Program-made: the position numbers and the translations under genes
Assembly (NCBI GenBank): GCA_963728125.1
Contig: CAVSIZ010000001.1
Location: 62,001-126,000 of the forward strand
Direction: 5' to 3'
Length of the DNA: 64,000 nucleotides
Source of the DNA: CAWDCV01 sp963728125
Lineage (GTDB): Bacteria; Actinomycetota; Actinomycetes; CAWDCV01
The notes under the pieces: generated by a model
What the model was told of the DNA's origin: nothing
The model's database searches: none
What the model saw: only the letters and a program-made list of their open reading frames with translations
Shown here: positions 31,491 through 40,675 of the stretch, piece after piece
Position numbering within the stretch: the first letter of the stretch is position 1
How the letters are laid out: each line of letters opens with the position of its first letter

Positions 31491-32596
31491 GCCGCCGCCC
31501 CCGCCCGCTCCGGCTCGGCTTCGACCGCGCGTCCAACGATGCGCTGCTGCTGGCGCAGCCGGTAGCGCCGCACCAGCTCGTACGCCACCACGACGGACAG
31601 CACGATCGTCCCCTGCATGATGGTGACGATCTCCTTGGAGACACCCTCGAGGTCGAGGATCTGCGCCGACTGGTCGAGGAATGCCCAGAGCAGCGCACCG
31701 AAAGCGATCCCGATGGGATTGTTGCGGCCGAGCAGCGCGATCGCGATGCCGGTGAACCCGAGACCGATCGGGAAGTCCAAGCTGTACTGGTACGAGGCGC
31801 CGAGCAGCTGCGGCATGCCGACCAGTCCCGCAAGCGCGCCCGAGATGAACATGGTGAGCACGATCATCCGGCGTACCGAAACGCCACTCGCTACGGCGGC
31901 GCTCTCCGACATGCCGGTGGCCTTGAGGTCGAAGCCGAAGCGCGTCCGGCCCAGGAGGAACCAGAACGCAACACCGGCGAGGATTGCCACGATCAGGAAC
32001 CCGAAGACCGGTGCACTGCTACCCGGGATGAGGGGGATGCCCGGCATCTGACCAGACGGCGGGATCGGCTCGGTGCCGATGTTGTTGCTGCCCTCGACCT
32101 GCACCGCCAGCCGATCGGTCGTGAGGAGGTACGCCACGATCGCGGTCGCGATGAAGTTGAGCATGATCGTGGAGATGACCTCGCTGACGCCGCGGGTCAC
32201 CTTGAGGACGCCCGCGATGCCCGCCCACAACCCGCCGACGAGCATCGCCACGACAACAATCGTGAGCACGTGCAGCGGCGCCGGCAGCGCGATGGCACCG
32301 CCAACCGCAGCTGCAAGCATGGCGGCCAGACGGTATTGGCCGTCGACGCCGATGTTGAACAGGTTCATGCGAAAACCGATGGCAACGGCGAGTGCGCTGA
32401 GGTAGTACGTGATCGCCGCATTGATGGTCAGCGTCAGCGTGCGCGGCCGAGTGCCGTACTCACCCATCAGGGAGAACACGGAGATGGGGTTGTCGCCGAC
32501 CGCGAGCAGGACCACGGACGTGACGAGCACCGAGAACAGCAGTGCGAGAACCGGCGCCGCCAAGGCCAGGACGACACGCGAGCGCAGGGCGGTCAT
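31487..32596 (-). CDS. nupP: Nucleoside ABC transporter permease (NupP/YufP type)
   Basis: 369 residues with about nine membrane helices. AVAIGFRMNLFNIGVDGQYRLAAMLAA is the family signature (cf. NIGxEGQ) and GRTRFGFDLKATGMSESAAVASGVSVRRMIVLTMFISGALAGLVG the coupling-helix region that contacts the ATPase. The pair NupP/NupQ translocates nucleosides delivered by the BMP lipoprotein. ATG 32596 overlaps the ATPase stop; the product is the first permease of the operon. Confidence 0.92.
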   Translation of the reverse strand: MTALRSRVVLALAAPVLALLFSVLVTSVVLLAVGDNPISVFSLMGEYGTRPRTLTLTINAAITYYLSALAVAIGFRMNLFNIGVDGQYRLAAMLAAAVGGAIALPAPLHVLTIVVVAMLVGGLWAGIAGVLKVTRGVSEVISTIMLNFIATAIVAYLLTTDRLAVQVEGSNNIGTEPIPPSGQMPGIPLIPGSSAPVFGFLIVAILAGVAFWFLLGRTRFGFDLKATGMSESAAVASGVSVRRMIVLTMFISGALAGLVGMPQLLGASYQYSLDFPIGLGFTGIAIALLGRNNPIGIAFGALLWAFLDQSAQILDLEGVSKEIVTIMQGTIVLSVVVAYELVRRYRLRQQQRIVGRAVEAEPERAGAAA

Positions 32597-34149
32597 GCTG
32601 CGGTCTCCTCGCCGGCACCGGTCATCGCGGAGCCCAGCCGCTCCGGCGTCACCGAGTGCGGGTCCGCTTCCGCCACGAGCTTTCCGCGCAGGATGACGCG
32701 CAACGTGTCGGACATACCGATCAGCTCGTCGAGGTCGGCCGAGATGAGGAGCACGGCGAGGCCGGCCGCCCGGGCATCGCGGATGGCATCCCAGATTGCC
32801 GCTTGCGCGCCGACATCGACGCCGCGGGTGGGGTGGGACGCGATCAGGACCACCGGATCACCGCTCATCTCCCGCCCGACGATGAGCTTTTGCTGGTTGC
32901 CACCGGACAGCGCCGATGCGGCGACGTCGATGCCGGGGGTACGAACGTCGTACTCACGCACGATGCGTTCGGTGTCCTCACGAGCGCCGCGGCGATCGAT
33001 GAGCGGGCCGCTCGCGTTGGGAGGCCGCGTCTGGTGGCCAAGGATGCGGTTCTCCCACAGCGTGGCTTCGAGCAGCAGGCCCTGCCGGTGTCGGTCCTCG
33101 GGGATGTAGCCGATGCCGCCCTCGCGCCGGTCTCGAGTGCTGGCGGTCGTGACGTCCTTGCCGTCCAGCACCACGCGACCGGACTCTGGGTGGCGCATCC
33201 CCATGATCGCCTCGACCAGCTCCGCCTGGCCGTTGCCCTCGACGCCGGCGATGCCGAGCACTTCACCCTTGTGGATCGTGAAGGAGATGTCATCGAGCAG
33301 CGCTCGACCGTCGGGACTGCGCAGCGTGACGTTCTCGACCTGCAACATGTCGACATCGGTGACCGTCGACTCGCGCAGCTCGGGCACGGGAAGCTCGCTG
33401 CCGACCATGAGCTCAGCCAGTCGCCGCGACGTGACGCCACTGAGGTCGGTGATGGTCTCGACCGTCGTCCCGCGGCGGATCACGGTGATCGCATTGGCGA
33501 CGGCGAGCACCTCGTCGAGCTTGTGGGAAATGAAGATGACGGTCAGGCCCTCCGACGTGAGCTCCTTGAGCGAGTCGAAGAGCTCGTCAACCTCCTGTGG
33601 CACGAGGACGGCCGTCGGCTCGTCGAGAATGATGGTGCGCGCGCCGCGATAGAGAACCTTGAGGATCTCGACCCGCTGGCGATCGCCCACGCCCAGATCC
33701 TCGACGAGCTCGTCCGGCTCGACGCCGAGCCCATACGACGAGGAGATGTCGCGGATCTTGCGCCGGGCAGCGCCGAAGTCGAGGCGGCCGGCTGTTGTCG
33801 GTTCGTCGCCGAGCACGACATTTTCGAGCACCGTCAGGTTGTCGGCCAGCATGAAGTGCTGATGAACCATGCCGATCCCGGCCGCGATGGCATCCGACGG
33901 GGAGTGGAACGTTGTCTCGCGCCCGTCCAGCAGGATGGTCCCCTCGTCCGGCTTGTGCATGCCGTACAGGGTCTTCATCAGCGTCGACTTGCCGGCGCCG
34001 TTCTCTCCCACGATGGCGTGGATGGTCCCCTTACGGACGACGATGTCGATGTCGGAGTTCGCCACGACGCCGGGAAAGCGCTTGGTGATGCCCTGGAGCT
34101 CGACGGCGGGCGCGTCAGCATTCGTCGCCGGTGTGGACTCAACGGTCAT
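32593..34149 (-). CDS. nupO: Nucleoside ABC transporter ATP-binding protein (two nucleotide-binding domains)
   Basis: 518 residues, a duplicated ATPase. Domain 1 has Walker A GENGAGKSTL, ABC signature in LGVGDRQRVEILKVL, and Walker B TIILDEPTAVL; domain 2 has a degenerate Walker A (GVEGNGQAEL), signature LSGGNQQKLIVGRE and Walker B-like VVLIASHPTRGVDVG. The asymmetric second site is normal for this RbsA/YufO family. It powers the NupP/NupQ channel. ATG 34149 is 81 nt after the lipoprotein stop, with a strong hairpin in the gap. Confidence 0.93.
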   Translation of the reverse strand: MTVESTPATNADAPAVELQGITKRFPGVVANSDIDIVVRKGTIHAIVGENGAGKSTLMKTLYGMHKPDEGTILLDGRETTFHSPSDAIAAGIGMVHQHFMLADNLTVLENVVLGDEPTTAGRLDFGAARRKIRDISSSYGLGVEPDELVEDLGVGDRQRVEILKVLYRGARTIILDEPTAVLVPQEVDELFDSLKELTSEGLTVIFISHKLDEVLAVANAITVIRRGTTVETITDLSGVTSRRLAELMVGSELPVPELRESTVTDVDMLQVENVTLRSPDGRALLDDISFTIHKGEVLGIAGVEGNGQAELVEAIMGMRHPESGRVVLDGKDVTTASTRDRREGGIGYIPEDRHRQGLLLEATLWENRILGHQTRPPNASGPLIDRRGAREDTERIVREYDVRTPGIDVAASALSGGNQQKLIVGREMSGDPVVLIASHPTRGVDVGAQAAIWDAIRDARAAGLAVLLISADLDELIGMSDTLRVILRGKLVAEADPHSVTPERLGSAMTGAGEETAA

Positions 34150-34182
34150 GTCGTTGCCTCCCCTGCTCGACGCTGAACGGCG

Positions 34183-34220
34183 GGAGCCCGGGGAGACGCT
34201 ATCGCGTCTTCCCGGGCTCC
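34183..34220 (-). terminator. Strong intercistronic hairpin between BMP lipoprotein and ATPase genes
   Basis: GC-rich 17-bp stem (34183-34199 with 34204-34220, one G-T wobble) and TATC loop. No U-tract follows on minus. It lies just after the lipoprotein stop, so it more likely protects the 3' end of that message or lets part of transcription stop, giving excess binding protein over transporter. Confidence 0.7.
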
Positions 34221-34230
34221 TGACGAGGAC

Positions 34231-35286
34231 TTACAGAGCGTCAGGCACCGTGATCGTGCCGTCGATGATCTGCGTCCGATAGTCCTCCAGCTGCGTCTCG
34301 ATATCGGCGACGCCGTTCGGCCCCGTGTTCGAGGTGGCGTAGCCGACACCCTCCTTCTCCAGGTCGAACGTCTGCACACCGGTCAACGGCTCGCCGTCGA
34401 CGGCAGACTGGATGAAGTCGAAGACCGCGTTGTCCACGCGCTTGATCATCGAAGTCATGATCACCGGCTGCAGGTTCGGCGCCGCCGACTCGTACTGGTC
34501 GGAGTCGACACCGATAGCGAGCTTCCCCGCCGCGGCAGCGGCCTCGAAGACACCGGTACCGGAGCCGCCGGCAGCGTGGAAGACGACGTCGGCGCCTGAG
34601 TCGTACAGGCCCTGTCCCGCCGTTCGCCCCTTGGCGGGATCAGTGAAGCCGGTGAAGTCCGGTGGCTGGGTGAGGTACTGGCTCTGAACCACGATCGAGG
34701 GGTTCGCCGCCTTGGCGCCAGCGATGTAACCCGCCTCGAACTTCTGAATCAGCGGCGTGCTGACACCGCCGACGAAGCCGATCGTCCCTGACGTGGACTT
34801 CAGCGCCGCCGCTGCGCCGACGAGGAACGAGCCCTCGTTCTCGGCGAAGACGAGATTGGCCAAGTTGTCGGCCTCGAACGAGGCGTCGTCGATGATGCCG
34901 AAGTTGGTGTCGGGATAGTCACCCACCACGGCCTCGATGGCCGGCGCGTAGGCGAAGCCGACGGCGATGATCGGGTTGTATCCGCCGTCGGCGAGCAGCC
35001 GCAGCCGCTCCTCCTTCTGCGCATCGGTCTCACCCGTCGCCGCTTCGAGCTCCTCGACCTCAACGCCGAGCTCCTCCGTTGCCCGGTCCAGACCCACGGC
35101 CGCGGAATCGTTGAAGGACTTGTCGCCGCGACCACCGATGTCGTAAGCCAGGCCAACCTTGATGTCGCTGGCAGCCTCGGTGCTGTCGCCTGACGCCGTA
35201 TCGCCGCCGTCGTCGTCGCCGCCGCACGCCGAGAGGGCGAGCGATCCGGCGAGCGCGACCGCAGCGAGCTTGAGAACCCGTCGCAC
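34231..35286 (-). CDS. BMP family nucleoside-binding lipoprotein
   Basis: 351 residues. Lipobox SLALSACGG at about 18-26 with Cys near 24 marks a lipid-anchored extracytoplasmic protein; a GDDDGGDTASG spacer follows. The BMP (PF02608) body contains KVGLAYDIGGRGDKSFNDSAAVGLDRA, NPIIAVGFAYAPAIEAV, NFGIIDDASFEADNLANLVFAENEGSFLVGAAAALKS, GTIGFVGGVSTPLIQKFEAGYIAGAK and AAGGSGTGVFEAA. These proteins bind nucleosides for YufO/P/Q-type transporters. GTG 35286 is chosen over ATG 35307 because AAGGAG lies 8 nt before it. Upstream, a TAGTCT box and a leader hairpin suggest the operon promoter. Confidence 0.93.
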   Translation of the reverse strand: MRRVLKLAAVALAGSLALSACGGDDDGGDTASGDSTEAASDIKVGLAYDIGGRGDKSFNDSAAVGLDRATEELGVEVEELEAATGETDAQKEERLRLLADGGYNPIIAVGFAYAPAIEAVVGDYPDTNFGIIDDASFEADNLANLVFAENEGSFLVGAAAALKSTSGTIGFVGGVSTPLIQKFEAGYIAGAKAANPSIVVQSQYLTQPPDFTGFTDPAKGRTAGQGLYDSGADVVFHAAGGSGTGVFEAAAAAGKLAIGVDSDQYESAAPNLQPVIMTSMIKRVDNAVFDFIQSAVDGEPLTGVQTFDLEKEGVGYATSNTGPNGVADIETQLEDYRTQIIDGTITVPDAL

Positions 35287-35310
35287 GGTGGAGCTCCTTC
35301 CGACCATTAC

Positions 35311-35362
35311 GCATTGCAGCTGAGCCGGCCCCTGATGCCGACAGCAATGCCGCGCCAGACTA
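35311..35362 (-). promoter_or_regulatory. Putative nucleoside operon promoter and leader hairpin
   Basis: On minus, TAGTCT (35362-35357) would start RNA near 35350, where a GCATTGC...GCAATGC inverted repeat (35350-35344 with 35317-35311) forms the 5' end of the leader. The ribosome site follows about 10 nt downstream. No convincing -35 box. Confidence 0.4.
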
Positions 35363-35481
35363 GACCGCTTGGGTACCTCGATTGAGCGGGGAGGGGGCGC
35401 CGACACCACATCGTGACGATTCTTTGCGGATCTTGAGACGTGAGCGCAACCCGGATGACGTTGACGGCGAACGCTGCGGCG

Positions 35482-36699
35482 CTACTCCGCGGTCAGGCTC
35501 AGTAACGCTGACGCGACCAGCAGCCGCACCCCGAGCCCGATCGCCCGCTCGTCGGCGTCGAACATTCCCTGATGCAGGTCGCGCTTGAGGTCGTCGCCGG
35601 GACGCCGTACGCCCAGCCGCACCATCGCCCCGGGAATGTGCTCGAGGTACCACGCGAAGTCCTCGCCACCCAGGCTTTGATCCGTCGTGGTGACCGAGTC
35701 GGCACCCAGCGTGGCAAGCGCCGCGCTCTCCAGCAGCTCGACGCTGCTCTCCTCGTTGACGACCGGCGGAACGCCGCGCTGGTAGTCGATCTCCGCTTGC
35801 GCGCCATACGACATGGCGACGGCGGAGATGAGCTCCTCCACGGTGTCGGGAGCCTGGTGCCACGCCTCCGGCGACAGGCAGCGCAGCGTTCCCTCGACCT
35901 CGCCCGCCTGAGGGATGGCGTTGGCGGCCGCCCCCGCCGCGATGCGGCCCCACACCATGCTCAGCCCGGACCGAGGATCGACCCGCCGGGACAGCGCGGC
36001 CGGAACCTCGACGGCGACCTTCGCGAGCGCGTAGACCAGGTCGGCGGTGAGGTGAGGGCGCGCGGTGTGCCCGCCGTGCCCACGCAGCCGTACGCGGACG
36101 TGGTCGGCGGCCGACGTGATGGGCCCGGCCATCAGCCCGACCATCCCGGTGTCGAGCCGCGGGTCGCAATGGACGCCGAAGATGCGGTCGACACCGGTCA
36201 GTCCGCCGGAGGCGATCACGTCGAGCGCGCCGCCCGGCATGATCTCCTCGGCCGGCTGGAAGATCAGCCGCACCCGGCCGGGCAGTAGGCCCTCCCGGTG
36301 CAGGTCGGCGAGCACCAGACCGGCGCCGAGCACGATCGCGGTGTGAACGTCGTGTCCGCAGGCGTGGCAGACCCCGATGACGGTGGAGCGGTACGCCACG
36401 TCCTTCTCGTCGACCACGGCCAGCGCATCGATGTCGGTGCGCAGGGCAACCGCGCGGTCGCCGTCTCCGACGTCGCACACGAGACCGGTCGGAATGGTCA
36501 GGTCGCGTGGTTCGAGGCCGGCCGCGAGCAGTCGCTCCCGGACGATGCCCGTGGTACGGATCTCGGTACGCCCCAGCTCGGGGTGGGCGTGCAGATCGCG
36601 GCGGAGGGCAACGAGCTCGTCCTCGTAGCTCTTGGCGAGCGACGGCAGTTCGTCGAGCAAGTGCTCCATGGTGGATACGTCCGCGCTATCAATTGTCAT
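35482..36699 (-). CDS. M20 family amidohydrolase/carboxypeptidase
   Basis: 405 residues of the M20D (IAA-amino acid hydrolase/AmiA) group. Metal site GVCHACGHDVHTAIVLGAG, catalytic EE in IFQPAEEIMPGGALDVI, VHCDPRLDTGMV, and C-terminal LGGEDFAWYLEHIPGAMVRLGV are conserved, with a lid domain in the middle. It hydrolyses N-acyl or amide bonds of small compounds in the cytosol. In mycobacteria amiA1/amiB1 homologues lie near deoD-pmmB and add-deoA-cdd. Start ATG 36699 is the furthest reasonable; ATG 36669 is also possible. Confidence 0.9.
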   Translation of the reverse strand: MTIDSADVSTMEHLLDELPSLAKSYEDELVALRRDLHAHPELGRTEIRTTGIVRERLLAAGLEPRDLTIPTGLVCDVGDGDRAVALRTDIDALAVVDEKDVAYRSTVIGVCHACGHDVHTAIVLGAGLVLADLHREGLLPGRVRLIFQPAEEIMPGGALDVIASGGLTGVDRIFGVHCDPRLDTGMVGLMAGPITSAADHVRVRLRGHGGHTARPHLTADLVYALAKVAVEVPAALSRRVDPRSGLSMVWGRIAAGAAANAIPQAGEVEGTLRCLSPEAWHQAPDTVEELISAVAMSYGAQAEIDYQRGVPPVVNEESSVELLESAALATLGADSVTTTDQSLGGEDFAWYLEHIPGAMVRLGVRRPGDDLKRDLHQGMFDADERAIGLGVRLLVASALLSLTAE

Positions 36700-36804
36700 A
36701 ACTGCGTTAATTCCTATCGATCCTTCCTCATCGGCGCTGCGTTACTCCTCCGCGCGCCCACGAGCCCCTCCCCGGCCGACAACCGACCCCTGCCCGACCC
36801 GAGC

Positions 36805-38385
36805 TCAGGAAGCGTCGGGCGGGACGTAGACGCCCCAGACCTGCCGCAGCGCGTCGCACACCTCGCCGACAGTGGCGCGGGCCCGCAACGCGTCGTGCAT
36901 GGGATAGAGCACGTTGTCGCTGCCTTCAGCGGCCTTCTGCAGATCCGTGAGCGCGCGATCGACGTCGGTCGCGGAGCGCTCACCACGCAGGGTAGCCAAC
37001 CGCCGGCGCTGCTGTTCCTCGATCGCCGGATCGACACGCAGGGGCTCATACGGTTCCTCGATATCGACGGTGAACCGGTTGAGTCCGACGACGACCCGCT
37101 CCCCGGCGTCGATCTCCTGCGCGACGCGGTACGCGGAACGCTCGATCTCGGTCTTCTGGAAGCCGCGCTCGATCGCGGCCACCGCGCCGCCGAGCTCCTC
37201 GACCTGGCGCATCAGGTCGCGGGTGGCGGCCTCGATGTCGTCGGTCATCGATTCGACGGCGTACGACCCGGCGAACGGATCGACAGTCGCCGTCACGTCG
37301 GTCTCGTACGCCAGGACCTGCTGGGTGCGTAAGGCGAGACGCGCGGCCTTCTCCGTCGGCAGTGCGATCGCCTCGTCGTACGCATTCGTGTGCAACGACT
37401 GCGTGCCGCCGAGGACCGCGCCCAGTCCCTGCAGCGCGACCCGGACGAGGTTGACCTCGGGTTGCTGCGCGGTGAGCTGCACGCCTGCGGTCTGAGTGTG
37501 GAAGCGCAGCATCTGCGACTTGGGATTGCGGGCACCAAACTCGTCGCGCATCACCTGCGCCCAGATCCGTCGCGCCGCACGAAACTTCGCGATCTCCTCG
37601 AGCAGCGTCGTGCGCGCAACAAAGAAGAACGCGAGCCGCGGAGCGAAGTCGTCGACGTCCTGGCCGGACGCCACCGCAGCGCGCACGTACTCGATGCCGT
37701 CAGCGAGCGTGAACGCGATCTCCTGCACAGGCGTCGCGCCAGCCTCGGCCATGTGATAGCCGGAGATGGAGATCGTGTTCCAGCGCGGGATCTCGGCGCG
37801 GCAGTAGCGGAAGAGGTCGGTGACCAGTCGCAGCGACGGCTTCGGCGGGAAGATGTAGGTGCCGCGAGCGATGTACTCCTTGAGCACGTCGTTCTGAATG
37901 GTGCCCGTCAGCTTCGCCGGGTCGACACCCTGCTCCTCGCCGACGAGCTGATAGAGCAGCAGCAACAACGCAGCCGGGGCGTTGATGGTCATCGACGTCG
38001 ACACCTGATCGAGCGGGATGCCGTCGAACAGCGTCCGCATGTCATCGATGGAGTCGATGGCCACGCCGACCTTTCCGACCTCGCCGCTGGCGATCGGCGC
38101 GTCAGAGTCGTAGCCCATCTGCGTCGGTAGGTCGAAGGCCACCGACAGCCCGGTCGTGCCGTGCTCGATGAGTTGGTGGTAGCGGCGGTTCGACTCGGTC
38201 GCGGTGCCGAAGCCGGCGTACTGGCGCATCGTCCAGGGCCGGCCGGTGTACATCGAGCCGTAGACGCCGCGCGTGTACGGGTACTCGCCGGGCGCACCGA
38301 GCCGCTCGTCGGGATCCCAGTCGGACAGCGCCGCCGGCCCGTAGACCGGCTCGATCGGCAGCCCTGACTCCGACTCGCGGCTCAC
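36805..38385 (-). CDS. Methylmalonyl-CoA mutase, standalone large (catalytic) subunit
   Basis: 526 residues: the TIM-barrel half of the B12-dependent acyl-CoA mutases, without the C-terminal cobalamin domain. RPWTMRQYAGFGTATESN retains the active-site tyrosine (Tyr56) used by methylmalonyl-CoA mutase, where isobutyryl-CoA mutase has Phe. GLSVAFDLPTQMGYDSD, TIQNDVLKEYIARGTYIFPPKPSLR, SISGYHMAEAGATPVQE (substrate His) and the end VWGVYVPPDAS match the separate alpha subunits of bacteria and archaea. GTG 38385 sits 6 nt after TACCCT. Its cobalamin-binding partner is probably the gene at 54.8-55.2 kb. It interconverts methylmalonyl-CoA and succinyl-CoA. Confidence 0.92.
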   Translation of the reverse strand: MSRESESGLPIEPVYGPAALSDWDPDERLGAPGEYPYTRGVYGSMYTGRPWTMRQYAGFGTATESNRRYHQLIEHGTTGLSVAFDLPTQMGYDSDAPIASGEVGKVGVAIDSIDDMRTLFDGIPLDQVSTSMTINAPAALLLLLYQLVGEEQGVDPAKLTGTIQNDVLKEYIARGTYIFPPKPSLRLVTDLFRYCRAEIPRWNTISISGYHMAEAGATPVQEIAFTLADGIEYVRAAVASGQDVDDFAPRLAFFFVARTTLLEEIAKFRAARRIWAQVMRDEFGARNPKSQMLRFHTQTAGVQLTAQQPEVNLVRVALQGLGAVLGGTQSLHTNAYDEAIALPTEKAARLALRTQQVLAYETDVTATVDPFAGSYAVESMTDDIEAATRDLMRQVEELGGAVAAIERGFQKTEIERSAYRVAQEIDAGERVVVGLNRFTVDIEEPYEPLRVDPAIEEQQRRRLATLRGERSATDVDRALTDLQKAAEGSDNVLYPMHDALRARATVGEVCDALRQVWGVYVPPDAS

Positions 38386-38391
38386 GTCCGC

Positions 38392-38397
38392 AGGGTA
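38392..38397 (-). promoter_or_regulatory. -10 box for leaderless mutase large subunit
   Basis: TACCCT on minus ends 6 nt before GTG 38385. Confidence 0.55.
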
Positions 38398-38454
38398 TCC
38401 CTCGTCATTCGGGTCCCATGTCGTCAGCAGAGGCGGCATTACGCTAGCCGCACC

Positions 38455-39627
38455 ATGCGCCGCGCCGTCCGTGCCCTCGTTGCGGTGCTGATCGTTGTCG
38501 CTGTGCCGCTGACGGCTACTGGCACGGCCACCGCCCAGCCGACAGGTCCTGTTGGTGGAACGCGACTGGGCGAAGCGAACGTCACGATCTGGTCCGGTGC
38601 CCCTGGCGTCGCACCGCCGCCGGAGCCGCTCGTGTCGGCCTGGCTCATCGCCGATGCCACTACGGGCGCGGTCCTCGCCGCTCGCAATCCGCACCAGCGG
38701 CTGAGGCCTGCCAGCACGCTCAAGACGCTCACCGCACTGACGCTGCTGCCGCGCCTCGACCCGGCCGCGAGCTACACCGCGGTCGATGCCGACGCACTGC
38801 AGGACGGCAGCCGAGTAGGCATGGTGCCCGGAACGACGTACAGCATTCCGTCACTGTTCGACGGGCTGCTGATGTCGTCCGGCAATGATGCTGCCCACGC
38901 CCTGGCCAATGCTGCAGGGGGTTTCGGGCCCACCGTCGCGTTGATGAACGAGACGGCGCGCGAACTGCAGGCGTACGACACCGTCGCCGCGAATCCGAGC
39001 GGACTCGACGATGACGTTCAGGTGACGTCGGTGTACGACCTCGCGCTGATCGCCCGCGCTGGGCTTGCTCGCGAGGACTTTCGCAGCTACGTCGCGAAGC
39101 AGCGCTCGTACTTCGGTGGCGTCGACGGCTCGAACGGCTTCGAGATCCAGAACCACAACAAGCTGCTCGCCAACTACCCCGGCGCCATCGGCGTCAAGAC
39201 CGGCTACACGTCGGTGAGCCTGCACTCGATCGTCGGCGCGGCAAGCCGCGACGGGCGAACGCTCATCGTCGCCATTCTCGGTGCTCAGACGACGCCCTGG
39301 CCCGATGCTGCTGCGCTCCTCGACTGGGGTTTCGCACAGGCTGCGACAACAGCGTCCGTCGGCACCCTGGTCGGACGGCGAGCGGCCGAGCCGACACCCA
39401 CGCCCACGGCCGTCGTGTCAGCGGCCACGGATCCCAGCCCGCGCGGGGAGTCAACGTCGCAGGCTGCACTCAGGGCCTGGGAACCCCAGTCGTGGGAGTA
39501 CGTCGCCGTCGGGACGATCGTGCTACTCGGCGCCGCAGCTACGACGGTTGGCGTTCGGTCGCGACGGCGTCGACAGCGACGACTGAGCCGGATGCGCACG
39601 GCAGCGCTGCGAGCGGGACGACGCTAG
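38455..39627 (+). CDS. D-alanyl-D-alanine carboxypeptidase (penicillin-binding protein 5 family)
   Basis: 390 residues. Signal peptide at 1-27 (VLIVVAVPLTATGTATA), then the serine DD-peptidase domain with SxxK at Ser87-Lys90 (PASTLK), SGN at 142-144, and KTG at 248-250. A Pro/Ala/Thr-rich stretch precedes a C-terminal membrane helix (YVAVGTIVLLGAAATTVGV) and a very basic tail RSRRRRQRR, so the enzyme faces the wall while tethered at its C-terminus. It trims the terminal D-Ala of peptidoglycan peptides. ATG 38455 is 9 nt after TACGCT. Confidence 0.94.
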   Translation: MRRAVRALVAVLIVVAVPLTATGTATAQPTGPVGGTRLGEANVTIWSGAPGVAPPPEPLVSAWLIADATTGAVLAARNPHQRLRPASTLKTLTALTLLPRLDPAASYTAVDADALQDGSRVGMVPGTTYSIPSLFDGLLMSSGNDAAHALANAAGGFGPTVALMNETARELQAYDTVAANPSGLDDDVQVTSVYDLALIARAGLAREDFRSYVAKQRSYFGGVDGSNGFEIQNHNKLLANYPGAIGVKTGYTSVSLHSIVGAASRDGRTLIVAILGAQTTPWPDAAALLDWGFAQAATTASVGTLVGRRAAEPTPTPTAVVSAATDPSPRGESTSQAALRAWEPQSWEYVAVGTIVLLGAAATTVGVRSRRRRQRRLSRMRTAALRAGRR

Positions 39628-39634
39628 AGCGCAG

Positions 39635-40666
39635 CTAGTCGGGGCGCTTGCGACGCAGCAGCGCCATCGCGAGGACCGCGATGCCCGCGCCGACGAGCCC
39701 GCGGCGACGCTTCTTCGCGCCCACTGTCTCTTGACTAGTCGGCGGCGCCGCCGGTAGCTCGACCGGCGCCGGCCCGGCGGCTGGAGCACCTGCCAGCGTT
39801 ACGGTCCACGACGCCGCGAGAATCAGCAGCCGCGCGACGATGTCGATCCAGATCAGCAACCCGATGACGAGCGCGATGGTCGCGTACACCGGGTTTCGCA
39901 TTGCTCCAAGCAGGCTCGTGGCAAGCAGCTTGACCAGCTCGACACCTATGGCGCCGAGGAACGCTCCCTTGACAGCGTCGCGCCATGGCGGCGATGCCCC
40001 CGACAGGCGGAGGAACAGCACCAGGATGACGACCGTATCCAGCAGCAACGCGAGAGCAATCGTCAGCGCCGAGAACAGCACGCGCGCGATCCCCGAGTCC
40101 GCCAAGCCGACGGCATCGAGCAGCACGTTCGCGAACGACGTCGTGACGGACGAGACCGCGACGGACGCGATGATGATGACCCCGACGACGAGAAGCAGCA
40201 GCACGTCGGCGAGCTTGCGGAGCACGAAGTTGACCTTCACGTCGCCCTTGCTCCAGACCACGTGCAGCGCTTCGCGAATCGCGTCGACCAGTCCGGTGCC
40301 GGTGAACAGCAAAAGGATGGCGCCGATAACACCGGCAGTTGTCGCCGCATCCTTCAGCGTTTCCGGGTTGATAGGCGCGTCCTCACCGCCGACGAACCCG
40401 GGCAGCGCGTCTCCAATGGCGTCGAAGACCTGTTGCTCGACGTCCGGGTTGTTCGCGAGCACGATGCCGAACGCCGCGAAGGCAATCGCGAGCAAGGGAA
40501 ACAGGGACAGGAAGCCGAAGTACGTGACTGCAGCGGCCAGCCGGTTGCCCTTGACCGTGGTGAAGTGCTGGTACGCGCGGATGGCGTGATCGAGCCAACC
40601 GAACCGCTCACGCAGCCGCGCCAGCAATGCTTTCGCGCGAGCAATCAGCTTCTTCAGGCCCGACAT
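39635..40666 (-). CDS. YihY/BrkB family inner-membrane protein
   Basis: 343 residues with about six membrane helices, of the YihY/virulence-factor BrkB family: HFTTVKGNRLAAAVTYFGFLSLFPLLAIAFAAFGIVL is the family start, followed by GLVDAIREALHVVW and AVKGAFLGAIGVELVKLLATSLL. A Pro/Ala linker and a basic tail (KKRRRGLVGAG ... LLRRKRPD) end the chain. Role unknown; once mistaken for an RNase. ATG 40666 lies 6 nt after a TAGGTT box on minus, although the 2'-5' ligase-like gene ends only 9 nt upstream. Confidence 0.92.
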   Translation of the reverse strand: MSGLKKLIARAKALLARLRERFGWLDHAIRAYQHFTTVKGNRLAAAVTYFGFLSLFPLLAIAFAAFGIVLANNPDVEQQVFDAIGDALPGFVGGEDAPINPETLKDAATTAGVIGAILLLFTGTGLVDAIREALHVVWSKGDVKVNFVLRKLADVLLLLVVGVIIIASVAVSSVTTSFANVLLDAVGLADSGIARVLFSALTIALALLLDTVVILVLFLRLSGASPPWRDAVKGAFLGAIGVELVKLLATSLLGAMRNPVYATIALVIGLLIWIDIVARLLILAASWTVTLAGAPAAGPAPVELPAAPPTSQETVGAKKRRRGLVGAGIAVLAMALLRRKRPD

Positions 40667-40675
40667 GGCGGCAAC

